Source: Burkholderiales bacterium (GTDB taxonomy: Bacteria > Pseudomonadota > Gammaproteobacteria > Burkholderiales > SG8-39). From it: a stretch of DNA of 6,684 bases. Numbering within the stretch: position 1 is the first letter of the stretch; each line of letters starts with the position of its first letter. The DNA lies in contig JADGRR010000163.1 in assembly GCA_017880745.1 (NCBI GenBank), positions 1 to 6,684 of the forward strand, in the 5' to 3' direction. The position numbers were made by a program, and so were the translations under genes. The notes beneath the pieces are model-generated. The model saw only the letters and a list, made by a program, of their open reading frames with translations, did not search any database and had not been told where the DNA came from. Positions 1-6,234 of this stretch are shown in pieces.

Positions 1-627
1 AAAGCATTGCGCGATTTGGCGTTGGTGCTGTTGGAGCAGGTAGAGATTCCCGATCCGGAGCGCCGGCTGCACGCGTATCCGCATCAGTTGTCGGGCGGCA
101 TGAGTCAGCGCGTCATGGTAGCGATGGCAATCGCCTGCAACCCGCGACTGTTGATCGCCGACGAGCCGACCACTGCGCTCGACGTCACGGTGCAGGCGCA
201 ATTGCTCGAATTGTTATTGCAACTGCAGCGCGAACGCGGCATGGCCTTAATGCTGATCACGCACGATTTAAGCGTAATCGCGCAAACCGCGCAGCGCGTG
301 GTGGTAATGTATGCCGGACAGGTGGTCGAAACCGGGCGCGTGCCGGACATTTTCGATGCGCCGCGCCACCCATACACGCAAGCGTTGCTGGCGGCGCTGC
401 CAGAACACAACGTCGGCCGCGCCCGCTTGCAAACCATCGCTGGCGTGGTGCCGGGCCAATACGACCGGCCCCGCGGCTGCCTGTTGCATCCGCGTTGCGC
501 CTATGCCACCGAGCGTTGCCGCGCTGCGCGCCCGGCCTTGAGCGGCGACAGTGGCACGCAAGTGCGCTGCCACTTCCCGCTCGATCGCGCCGGACAGCCG
601 ACCAATAACTGGGATAGGGCCGCCTGA
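1..627 (+). CDS. dppD: Dipeptide ABC transporter ATP-binding protein DppD (5' end outside window)
   Basis: One of the two cytoplasmic ATPases that power inner-membrane import of di- and oligopeptides delivered by a periplasmic binding protein. The frame is already open at base 1, so the Walker A half lies upstream and about 208 C-terminal residues are visible, against roughly 320-330 in the family. Seen in order: signature LSGGMSQR (88-111), Walker B LLIADEP (148-168), the D-loop ALDVT, the H-loop histidine in LITHD (262-264), then the oligopeptide-transporter C-terminal domain with RHPYTQALL and GVVPG.YDRP.GCLL. The tail carries four cysteines spaced CX5CX6CX16C (codons at 478, 496, 517, 568). 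The match to E. coli DppD, recalled from memory, is strong over the whole visible length, which favours DppD over OppD. The stop overlaps the dppF start by one base, so the two are probably cotranscribed and translationally coupled. Confidence 0.93.
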   Translation, partial: KALRDLALVLLEQVEIPDPERRLHAYPHQLSGGMSQRVMVAMAIACNPRLLIADEPTTALDVTVQAQLLELLLQLQRERGMALMLITHDLSVIAQTAQRVVVMYAGQVVETGRVPDIFDAPRHPYTQALLAALPEHNVGRARLQTIAGVVPGQYDRPRGCLLHPRCAYATERCRAARPALSGDSGTQVRCHFPLDRAGQPTNNWDRAA

Positions 628-1616
628 TGAGCGCCGATACGCACATGCAGGACGTTCTGCTGCAGGCAAAAACTCTGTCCAAGCATTATCCGGTGTCGCA
701 AGGCTGGTTGAAACCCAAGGGACTGGCGCGCGCGCTGGACGGCGTGTCGTTTGTACTCGCGCGCGGCAAGACCCTGGCGGTGGTCGGTGAATCCGGTTGC
801 GGCAAATCGACGTTGGCACGTCAAATTGCGATGATCGAGCCGCCGACTGGTGGCGAATTGTGGATGGCTGGCGCCAATGTCGCCGAAGCCGACCGCGCAA
901 CCAGAAAGCGCCTGCGCCCGCTGGTGCAAATGGTGTTCCAGAATCCGTATGCCAGTCTGAACCCGCGCAAGAAAGTCGGCGCGATGCTGGAAGAACCCTT
1001 GATCATCAACACCGCTTTGAAACGCGCGCAACGTGCCGAACGAGCACACGCGATGATGGCGAGGGTCGGCTTGCGGCCGGAACACTACGGCCGCTATCCG
1101 CACATGTTTTCGGGTGGACAACGGCAGCGCATTGCGATTGCCCGCGCGCTGATGCTCGATCCGCAGGTGATCGTGGCTGACGAGCCGGTATCCGCGCTCG
1201 ACGTTTCGATTCAGGCGCAGGTATTGAACTTGCTGATGGATTTGCAGCAAGGCGGTGGCGTGGCGTACGTGTTCATCTCGCACAATCTGGCGGTGGTCGA
1301 ACACATTGCCGACGAGGTATTGGTGATGTACCTCGGCAAGGCGGTCGAGCACGGCAGCAAGCGCGACATCTTCAAGCGTCCGTTGCATCCGTACACCAAA
1401 GCGCTGCTGGCCAGCACCCCGCGCATCGATCCTGCGCAGCGCCAGCAAAAAATCATCTTGAGCGGCGAACTGCCCTCGCCGCTCGCGCCACCGCCGGGCT
1501 GCGCGTTCAACAACCGCTGTCCGCACGCGAGCGCGCATTGCCGGCAACAGGTTCCGCCGCTGCACATCTTCGAGGGCCGGCAAGTCGCTTGTCATCGGAT
1601 CGCCGAAATTTCCTGA
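627..1616 (+). CDS. dppF: Dipeptide ABC transporter ATP-binding protein DppF
   Basis: Second ATPase of the dipeptide importer, expected to pair with DppD under the DppB/DppC permeases. Complete at 329 residues, the usual length. Motifs in order: Walker A GESGCGKST (residues 54-62), Q-loop in VFQNPYASLNPRKKV (Q105), signature FSGGQRQR (161-168), Walker B VIVADEP (181-187), H-loop FISHN (H219), then the oligopeptide-transporter C-terminal domain from about 240 with RPLHPYTKALL and SGELPSPL.PPPGCAFN. Cysteines 292, 298, 305 and 322 repeat the CX5CX6CX16C spacing found in DppD. The H-loop reads ISHN where E. coli has ISHD; the catalytic histidine is kept, so activity should not be lost. The ATG at 627 shares its A with the dppD TGA and has no clear Shine-Dalgarno, which fits coupled translation. 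The next gene starts 173 bases on and is not obviously part of the operon. Confidence 0.95.
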   Translation: MSADTHMQDVLLQAKTLSKHYPVSQGWLKPKGLARALDGVSFVLARGKTLAVVGESGCGKSTLARQIAMIEPPTGGELWMAGANVAEADRATRKRLRPLVQMVFQNPYASLNPRKKVGAMLEEPLIINTALKRAQRAERAHAMMARVGLRPEHYGRYPHMFSGGQRQRIAIARALMLDPQVIVADEPVSALDVSIQAQVLNLLMDLQQGGGVAYVFISHNLAVVEHIADEVLVMYLGKAVEHGSKRDIFKRPLHPYTKALLASTPRIDPAQRQQKIILSGELPSPLAPPPGCAFNNRCPHASAHCRQQVPPLHIFEGRQVACHRIAEIS

Positions 1617-1777
1617 AGCAATTCGAGAATTTCATTGCTTACCGGTTTTCCACCGCTGTAGTGTTGCAATGTTCGTGGGAAGAAAAAGTGGGAATGCACG
1701 ATCGAAATCTGCTGACTATGGCAAACTGTGCTCCCGGGCCACGAACCAGGGATTGTTCCTTTCCATACCAACACGAA

Positions 1778-1783
1778 AAGGAG
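1778..1783 (+). promoter_or_regulatory. Ribosome binding site that fixes a TTG start for the M13 peptidase
   Basis: AAGGAG lies six bases upstream of the TTG at 1790-1792. Translation from this TTG gives an immediate signal peptide, whereas the longest open frame would begin at an ATG at 1538 inside dppF. No comparable Shine-Dalgarno was seen before that ATG. The 173-base gap between dppF and this start shows no promoter I would defend. Confidence 0.8.
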
Positions 1784-1789
1784 TTGCCG

Positions 1790-3823
1790 TTGAAACTTCA
1801 ATTTTTTGGCACATTGGCGCTTGCACTGGCCACCGCCAATGCGGCCGCCGGCGAACCACCGAAGCAGATTTCGGGAATCGACCTCGAATACATCGACGAG
1901 ACGGTTCATCCCCAAGACGATTTCTTCGCGTATTTCAACGGCAAATGGCTGACCTCCACCGAGATCCCGGCCGACAAATCCAGTTGGGGCTCGTTTCTTA
2001 AGCTGCGTGACGAAACGCTGCCCCAATTGCGCGCAATCATCGAAACCGCGGCGCAAGACCCGAATGCGCCATCAGGCTCCGACGCGCAGAAAATCGGCGA
2101 CTTTTATGCCAGCTTCATGGATGCAGAAACGCTTGATCGACTGGGACCGACGCCGCTCGCCAAGGATCTCGCCCGAATTGCGGCGCTAAAGAACAAGAAG
2201 CAGATTCCCACGCTGATTGCGCATCTGAACCAGTTGCGCGTGAATACTGCGTACCGCTTGGCGATCCATCAGGACGCACGCGATTCGACCAAGTACATAG
2301 TCGACCTGGGACAAAGCGGATTGGGCATGCCGGACCGCGATTATTACCTGAAGCGCGATGACGCCAAGCTGGGTGAAGCACGCGCCAAATATCAGATCCA
2401 CATCGGCAACATGCTGAAGTTGGCCGGGGACCAGCACGCCGCCGCCGCCGCCCGGCAAATCCTGGCGCTTGAAACCGAGCTGGCCAAGGTCCAGTGGACC
2501 AAGGTCGAAAACCGCGATCCAGTCAAAACCTACAACAAGGTCGAGCTCAACAGGCTCGGCCGACTGGCGCCCGGCTATCCGTGGAAGGCTTATCTGGATG
2601 CCGCCGGCGTCGGCGGCAAGGCGGACTACGTGATCGTCAGCCAACCGAGCTATTTCACCGGCTTCAACCGGGTGCTGAAAAAAATGCCGCTGCCAGCCTG
2701 GAAGGCGTATTTCAGGTTTCATCTGCTCAACAGCTATGCGCCATTCCTGTCGAGGCCGTTCGTCGATCAGGACTTCTGGTTCAACAGCACCGTGCTGCGT
2801 GGCGTTCCACAGAACTTGCCGCGCTGGAAGCGTGGCGTGGCCACGCTCGAACGTTCGATCGGCGAGAGTATCGGCAAACTCTACGTCGCACGCCATTTCC
2901 CGGCCGAGCGCAAGGCACGCATGGAAGCGCTAGTGCAAAATCTGCTCGCTGCGTACCGGCAAAGCATTGACGGACTCGACTGGATGAGTCCGCAGACCAA
3001 GCAGGAAGCGCTGCAAAAACTGGCCAAGTTCACGCCGAAGATCGGCTATCCGAACAAGTGGCGCGATTATTCGGCGCTGCAAATCATCAAGGGTGATCTG
3101 GTCGGCAATTTGATGCGCGCCAGCGCGTTCGAATATCAACGCCAACTCGCCAAACTTGGCCAGCCGATCGACCGCGAAGAGTGGGGCATGACGCCGCAAA
3201 CCGTGAATGCTTACTACAATCCGGGATTGAACGAGATCGTGTTTCCGGCCGCTATCTTGCAGCCGCCATTTTTCGACGCCAATGCCGAGGATGCCGCAAA
3301 TTACGGCGCGATCGGCGCCGTGATCGGCCACGAGATCAGCCACGGTTTCGACGACCAGGGCAGCCAGTACGATGGCGACGGCAACTTGCGCGACTGGTGG
3401 AGCAAGGAGGACCACAAGAACTTCACGGCCAAGGCTAGGATGTTGATCGAGCAATACAATGCGTTCAGTCCGGTGCCGGGTTACCACGTCAACGGCGAAT
3501 TGACTTTGGGCGAAAATATTGCCGACAATTCCGGCCTTGCGATCGCATACAAAGCCTACCATTTGTCGCTCGGCGGCAAGACGGCGCCAGTGATCGGGGG
3601 ACTGACCGGCGACCAGCGGCTGTTCATGGGATTTGCGCAAGTGTGGCGCGAGAAAACGCGCGAGCCGCAGGCAATCGTGTTGCTGAAATCCGATCCGCAC
3701 TCACCGGCGCGCTTCCGCGCCGATGGCACGCTGGCCAATCAGCCTGGATTCTACAGTGCATTCGGAGTCAAGGAAGGCGACCGGATGTATTTGCCCCCCG
3801 AGAGGCGCGCGATTATCTGGTAG
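1790..3823 (+). CDS. Secreted M13-family (neprilysin/PepO-like) zinc metallopeptidase
   Basis: Zinc endopeptidase that cleaves oligopeptides, probably in the periplasm. From the TTG at 1790 it has 677 residues, typical of bacterial M13 enzymes. The N-terminus MKLQFFGTLALALATANA is a classical signal peptide with small residues before a likely cleavage near position 18-20 and no lipobox cysteine. The mature part begins with the family's IDLEYIDETVHPQDDFF segment and FNGKW. Catalytic region: NAYYNP (473-478, substrate backbone binding), zinc motif HEISH (514-518, H514 and H518 ligands, E515 catalytic), GENIAD (third ligand E575, supporting D579), and the standard C-terminal tail with FRADGTLAN, FYSAF.VKEGD and a final tryptophan. 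All key residues are present, so the enzyme should be active. Its place after the dipeptide transporter ATPases suggests a role in peptide use, but that is inference. The name pepO is used for relatives; I do not assign it. Confidence 0.93.
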   Translation: MKLQFFGTLALALATANAAAGEPPKQISGIDLEYIDETVHPQDDFFAYFNGKWLTSTEIPADKSSWGSFLKLRDETLPQLRAIIETAAQDPNAPSGSDAQKIGDFYASFMDAETLDRLGPTPLAKDLARIAALKNKKQIPTLIAHLNQLRVNTAYRLAIHQDARDSTKYIVDLGQSGLGMPDRDYYLKRDDAKLGEARAKYQIHIGNMLKLAGDQHAAAAARQILALETELAKVQWTKVENRDPVKTYNKVELNRLGRLAPGYPWKAYLDAAGVGGKADYVIVSQPSYFTGFNRVLKKMPLPAWKAYFRFHLLNSYAPFLSRPFVDQDFWFNSTVLRGVPQNLPRWKRGVATLERSIGESIGKLYVARHFPAERKARMEALVQNLLAAYRQSIDGLDWMSPQTKQEALQKLAKFTPKIGYPNKWRDYSALQIIKGDLVGNLMRASAFEYQRQLAKLGQPIDREEWGMTPQTVNAYYNPGLNEIVFPAAILQPPFFDANAEDAANYGAIGAVIGHEISHGFDDQGSQYDGDGNLRDWWSKEDHKNFTAKARMLIEQYNAFSPVPGYHVNGELTLGENIADNSGLAIAYKAYHLSLGGKTAPVIGGLTGDQRLFMGFAQVWREKTREPQAIVLLKSDPHSPARFRADGTLANQPGFYSAFGVKEGDRMYLPPERRAIIW

Positions 3824-3829
3824 CGCGCA

Positions 3830-4060
3830 TTAAGGTCTGATTTGACGGCAAACCTGGAAATATGAACGCCGCACGTCCACTGCCAGCGTCAGCCCCGGCT
3901 TGCCGCGCCCGTTGAATTCGCCGGTCAGGACAAAATCGAGCACCGCACGCGAACTTTCGGACTGGGTGAGTCGCGTCAGAGATTCCATGCCTAGCCGCCC
4001 CTCGATCACTGCTGAATTGCGGGCAAACGCCAGGCCGTCAATGGCCGCCGGTTGCAACAT
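3830..4060 (-). pseudogene. yceD: Truncated yceD (DUF177) N-terminal fragment
   Basis: A 76-codon frame whose first about 60 residues follow the DUF177/YceD pattern: IDGLAFAR near the start, a helical stretch with LTRL, then LDFVLTGEF and GRGKPGLTLAVDV. Family members run to about 170 residues and continue with a CQRC-type cysteine motif after the L.L.V strand. Here the frame gives SYFQVCRQIRP and stops, without that motif intact, seven bases from the M13 stop codon on the other strand. YceD belongs to the rRNA-accumulation family usually encoded directly before rpmF (ribosomal protein L32) and plsX; neither follows here. I read this as a 5' remnant cut by a rearrangement with a breakpoint at about 3824-3850. 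The resemblance was judged by eye, without an alignment. Confidence 0.68.
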
Positions 4061-4079
4061 AGGGCGCGCATGATATTAT
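4052..4079 (+). promoter_or_regulatory. Sigma70-like promoter facing the DUF4124 gene
   Basis: TTGCAA (4052-4057) and TATTAT (4074-4079) lie 16 bases apart. The -10 box has one mismatch to consensus, the -35 two. Its -10 overlaps the -10 of the divergent yceD promoter by two bases, so the two polymerase sites would exclude each other. Weaker than the minus-strand match. Confidence 0.35.
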
Positions 4080-4098
4080 TTTTACCCGCCACTGCCAA
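4070..4098 (-). promoter_or_regulatory. Sigma70-like promoter facing the yceD fragment
   Basis: On the minus strand TTGGCA (4093-4098) and TATCAT (4070-4075) are separated by exactly 17 bases, each one mismatch from the -35 and -10 consensus. The predicted transcription start falls near 4063, only about three bases before the ATG at 4060, and there is no Shine-Dalgarno, so the message would be essentially leaderless. Function is inferred from the match alone. Confidence 0.5.
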
Positions 4099-4122
4099 AG
4101 GAAAAGCAAAATTTTCAACGCC

Positions 4123-4554
4123 TTGCTGAGGTTTTGGATATTGTGGGCACTGGTCGTTCCGGCCACCGCCCAGGTCTATAAGTGGGTGGACGAAAAAGGC
4201 ACGACCCATTACGGCGAGCGTCCGCCGCAGGGCGGAAAGGCACAGGAGGTGGAGCAACATCTGGCCAATCCGGGCCCGGTGCCGGGAAAAGCCGGCCAGC
4301 CAAGCTGGAAGGAGAAGGACCTGGAGTTCCGCAGCCGCCGCATCGAAGCCGAGCAGGCAACGGCCAAGCGGAAGCAGCAGGAGGACGCGCAGCATCAGGC
4401 CTGCAACCAGGCGCGCGACCAGCTCGGACAGATGAAATTGGCGCGCCGGCTGTACCGCCTGGACGACAAGGGCGAGCGCGTGTTTCAAAGCGACGAGGAG
4501 CGCAGCGCCTCGATTGCGCGCCAGGAGCAACTGGTTTCACAGCGCTGCCCCTAG
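4123..4554 (+). CDS. Small secreted DUF4124-domain protein
   Basis: Family of unknown function, common in beta- and gammaproteobacteria, acting outside the cytoplasm. The 143-residue product starts with a short signal peptide (MLRFWILWALVVPATA, cleavage likely before Q17), followed at once by the DUF4124 hallmark QVYKWVDEKGTTHYGERPP (17-35). Residues about 60-100 are rich in Glu, Lys, Arg and Gln and probably form a long helix or coiled coil. Cysteines 94 and 142 could form a disulfide. The start is uncertain: the TTG at 4123 gives the best signal peptide, but the purine-rich AAGGAAAAG at 4098-4106 lies about 16 bases away, further than usual, and no in-frame ATG exists nearby. It sits between the divergent yceD fragment and the maf start, 52 bases before the latter, and is the only intact gene of that relic segment. 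Confidence 0.82.
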   Translation: MLRFWILWALVVPATAQVYKWVDEKGTTHYGERPPQGGKAQEVEQHLANPGPVPGKAGQPSWKEKDLEFRSRRIEAEQATAKRKQQEDAQHQACNQARDQLGQMKLARRLYRLDDKGERVFQSDEERSASIARQEQLVSQRCP

Positions 4555-4564
4555 CGGGGTGTTG

Positions 4565-4582
4565 TTGCGCAAATTCGCGCAA
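4565..4582 (+). repeat. Short inverted repeat between DUF4124 and the maf start
   Basis: TTGCGC (4565-4570) and GCGCAA (4577-4582) form a perfect 6-bp stem with a six-base loop AAATTC. No T-run follows, so it is not a standard intrinsic terminator. It could be a weak attenuating hairpin or a protein-binding palindrome, or chance. Confidence 0.35.
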
Positions 4583-4606
4583 TTCCGTGGTTAAATCCGG
4601 TCCCAT

Positions 4607-4702
4607 ATGCAACCGATACCCCAGATCGTTCTCGCCTCGACCTCGAAATACCGCCGCGAACTGCTCGCCCGGCTGGGTCTGCCGTTCGAAGTCGCCGCAC
4701 CG
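4607..4702 (+). pseudogene. maf: 5' remnant of a YceF-type maf gene
   Basis: The first 32 codons read MQPIPQIVLASTSKYRREL and on to LARLGLPFEVAAP, the characteristic N-terminus of Maf/YceF nucleotide pyrophosphatases, which hydrolyse non-canonical or modified NTPs. LASTS.YRRELL is the substrate-binding start of the family, and FE.AAPE.DE would normally follow. Here the pattern ends after AAPE, and the remaining roughly 160 residues, with the other catalytic residues, are absent. The reading frame continues instead into a PrsW-type protease. The remnant cannot be a working pyrophosphatase. Confidence 0.8.
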
Positions 4703-5311
4703 GAGGAAGCGGCAAAGCTTATTGTGCTTGTCTTTTTCTGTTCCCGTTACATTGCCTATGACCATCCGATGGAAGGTGTGGTTTATGGCGCAGCCGTTGG
4801 ACTGGGCTTCGCGGCTTACGAGAATCTTTTCTACCTGGCAAACAACCCGGATTATTGGAAGACGATTGCGTTCATGCGCGGTCTCTTCACCGTTCCAGTA
4901 CATGGCGCGCTCGGCGTTATCATCGGCATTTACGTCGCTTGGGCACGGTTCGGAGATAGGCGTCGCCGTAGCTACGGTTTTCGAATCAAAAGCGATTTCA
5001 CCGGATGGGGGATCGCCACGGCCCTACATGGGCTGTTCGATTTCCCGCTCTTGCTGCTGCAACGGCAAGGACTGGGCCAACGCGACAACGTAGTTTTACT
5101 GCTAGCAGTTGGCATCGTCGTGGCTGGCTTGGCGTCTGTCGTAGCGGCGCGCATCATCTATCGAGCCAGGAGATCGCAAGCCATCTCGCCAAATTCTTTT
5201 ACGACCGGACATCGCTTTCAACACCACCCATGGCACCTGACTAGTCTGATCGCCATCATCCTTTTCCTGATCGCGCTACCCATCTTAGGCTGGGCGCGGC
5301 ACGCTGCTTGA
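4607..5311 (+). CDS. Chimeric Maf-PrsW protein: truncated PrsW-family intramembrane protease with a Maf N-terminus
   Basis: A 234-residue open frame without interruption. Residues 1-32 are Maf-like. From residue 33 it matches the PrsW family of glutamic-type intramembrane proteases (Bacillus PrsW does site-1 cleavage of an anti-sigma factor). Visible motifs: EEAAK (33-37), FAAYE (68-72) within GAAVGLGFAAYENLFYL, H99 in VPVHGALG, and HGLFD (141-145). Hydrophobic segments lie near 38-48, 57-78, 92-114, 132-152, 161-182 and 210-230. PrsW proteins normally have one to three more membrane helices before EExxK, and these are missing. The only good start is the maf ATG at 4607; any internal GTG or ATG start would lose EExxK. 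Whether the chimera is made, inserts correctly or cleaves anything is unknown. The substrate cannot be inferred, since no sigma or anti-sigma gene is nearby. Confidence 0.75.
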   Translation: MQPIPQIVLASTSKYRRELLARLGLPFEVAAPEEAAKLIVLVFFCSRYIAYDHPMEGVVYGAAVGLGFAAYENLFYLANNPDYWKTIAFMRGLFTVPVHGALGVIIGIYVAWARFGDRRRRSYGFRIKSDFTGWGIATALHGLFDFPLLLLQRQGLGQRDNVVLLLAVGIVVAGLASVVAARIIYRARRSQAISPNSFTTGHRFQHHPWHLTSLIAIILFLIALPILGWARHAA

Positions 5312-5417
5312 GCGCCAACAACAGGATTACCGTTTGCCTCTGGTCACTCTTGTTATTGGAACCAAAATCTGCCCCCGTCGAATGCGGCGTATCTTATTTA
5401 ACTCGGGAAAGAAATAA

Positions 5418-5822
5418 ATGTCGGCTGTATCCCTTTTACTCAACATACTTTGGATAGTCTTCGGCGGCCTATGGATGGCGGTCGGTTGGCTTATCGCCGC
5501 CGTTCTCATGGCGATCACCATTGTCGGATTGCCCTGGGCACGGGCGGCATTCAACATCGCTTCCTACGCGTTGCTTCCTTTCGGCCAAAAGGCGGTGTCG
5601 CGCGCACAATATTCGGGCAGTGAGGATGTCGGCACCGGACCGCTGGGAATTCTCGGCAATATCGTATGGCTGCTCCTCGCCGGCTGGTGGCTGGCGCTAG
5701 GGCATCTCATCACCGCAATTCTCCTCACGGTGACCATTGTGGGCATCCCCTTTGCTTGGGCGCATTTGAAGCTTGCCGGAATAGCGCTCTGGCCTATCGG
5801 CAAGATTATTGTGCCGGCCTAG
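5418..5822 (+). CDS. yccF: YccF-family inner membrane protein (DUF307 repeats)
   Basis: Small membrane protein of unknown function; 134 residues against about 148 for E. coli YccF. It consists of two copies of one unit: residues 9-56 (NILWIVFGGLW to LLPFG) and 81-128 (NIVWLLLAGWW to LWPIG). These align at a constant offset of 72 with no gap and share W.A/LG.LI.A and TIVG.P. Each unit gives about two hydrophobic segments, joined by a polar linker (57-80). E. coli YccF has the same two-unit layout with LPLTR and IGIPVG at the equivalent points. The ATG at 5418 has GGGAAAG at 5405-5411 as a modest Shine-Dalgarno. It lies 106 bases after the PrsW-like frame on the same strand, so cotranscription is possible. 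No clear promoter was found in the gap. Confidence 0.9.
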   Translation: MSAVSLLLNILWIVFGGLWMAVGWLIAAVLMAITIVGLPWARAAFNIASYALLPFGQKAVSRAQYSGSEDVGTGPLGILGNIVWLLLAGWWLALGHLITAILLTVTIVGIPFAWAHLKLAGIALWPIGKIIVPA

Positions 5823-5836
5823 GATGAGCAGCGGGG

Positions 5837-5860
5837 AAAAAACTAGCAATGCCTGCTAGC
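5837..5860 (-). terminator. Intrinsic-terminator-like hairpin, minus strand
   Basis: Read on the minus strand, CTAGCA-GGCAT-TGCTAG (5859 down to 5843) forms a perfect 6-bp stem with a five-base loop, followed directly by six T residues (5842-5837). It would stop leftward transcription before yccF. No minus-strand gene lies just upstream of it (5863-6644). On the plus strand the hairpin starts 20 bases after the yccF stop but lacks a T-run. Confidence 0.5.
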
Positions 5861-6234
5861 GGATCGACCCATAAACACGAGGCATTCAGGCAGATTTTTG
5901 CAGTCCGTGATCGCAACGAACGAAGTCCGCCTCGGTCGAGCGAGTTTATTTCGAACTCGACGTCAGCCGACGCTTCAAAAAACACCTGTTTTAAAGGGCG
6001 TCTCGAAACCGTATCTCCAAGCGAAAGTACAGAGCTCCAGAGAAAGGGGCGCTCTAGAGAATGGTTTTGGGAGCTAGCGGCGTTACAAGGTGCAGAGGTC
6101 GGTCTCAGGATGCTGCAAATTCCGCGCGTTTTCTCGCGGCAAAATCGCGACTGAGAGCCGTTCGCGACGGGATGGTGGCGGAGGGAGTGTCCGCTTATAA
6201 AGTTAAATTATATAACAATCTCAAATAGTTGTGA
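5861..6234. other. Stretch without a recognisable gene
   Basis: No family match, RNA gene or mobile element was recognised on either strand. A 101-codon frame at 5849-6154 begins inside the terminator hairpin loop and has low-complexity, Ser/Arg-rich composition. A 55-codon frame at 6061-6228 has no convincing ribosome binding site. The end (about 6194-6230) is clearly AT-rich. It looks like decayed or intergenic DNA. Confidence 0.5.

Noticed and set aside
501..1595. Long minus-strand frame (364 codons) opposite dppF
   Set aside because: It is the antisense shadow of a clearly coding gene; the translation is Arg/His/Gln-rich and unlike any known family.
1538..1789. N-terminal extension of the M13 peptidase
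   Set aside because: It overlaps dppF in another frame, is not family-like, and the TTG at 1790 has a ribosome binding site and signal peptide.
1617..1789. Possible promoter for the M13 gene (TTGCTT near 1636 with TAGTGT downstream)
   Set aside because: The -10 element is poor and several equally weak pairs exist in the same gap.
4182..5093. 303-codon plus-strand frame overlapping DUF4124 and the chimera
   Set aside because: It has Arg/Gly/Ala-rich shadow composition, while the competing frames carry clear DUF4124, Maf and PrsW motifs.
5849..6154. 101-codon plus-strand frame after yccF
   Set aside because: Its ATG lies in the loop of the terminator hairpin, no ribosome binding site precedes it, composition is Ser/Arg-rich and unstructured, and no family was recognised.
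6173..6189. TGGTGGCGGAGGGAGTG resembles the reverse complement of a serine tRNA 3' end, as in an integrase attachment site
   Set aside because: Only 14-17 bases fit. The T-loop complement that should follow (GATTCGAAC) is absent, and no integrase or second copy is visible.
6061..6228. 55-codon frame ending in VSAYKVKLYNNLK
   Set aside because: The nearest purine-rich run is too far from the ATG, the product matches nothing I know, and the end runs through AT-rich DNA.
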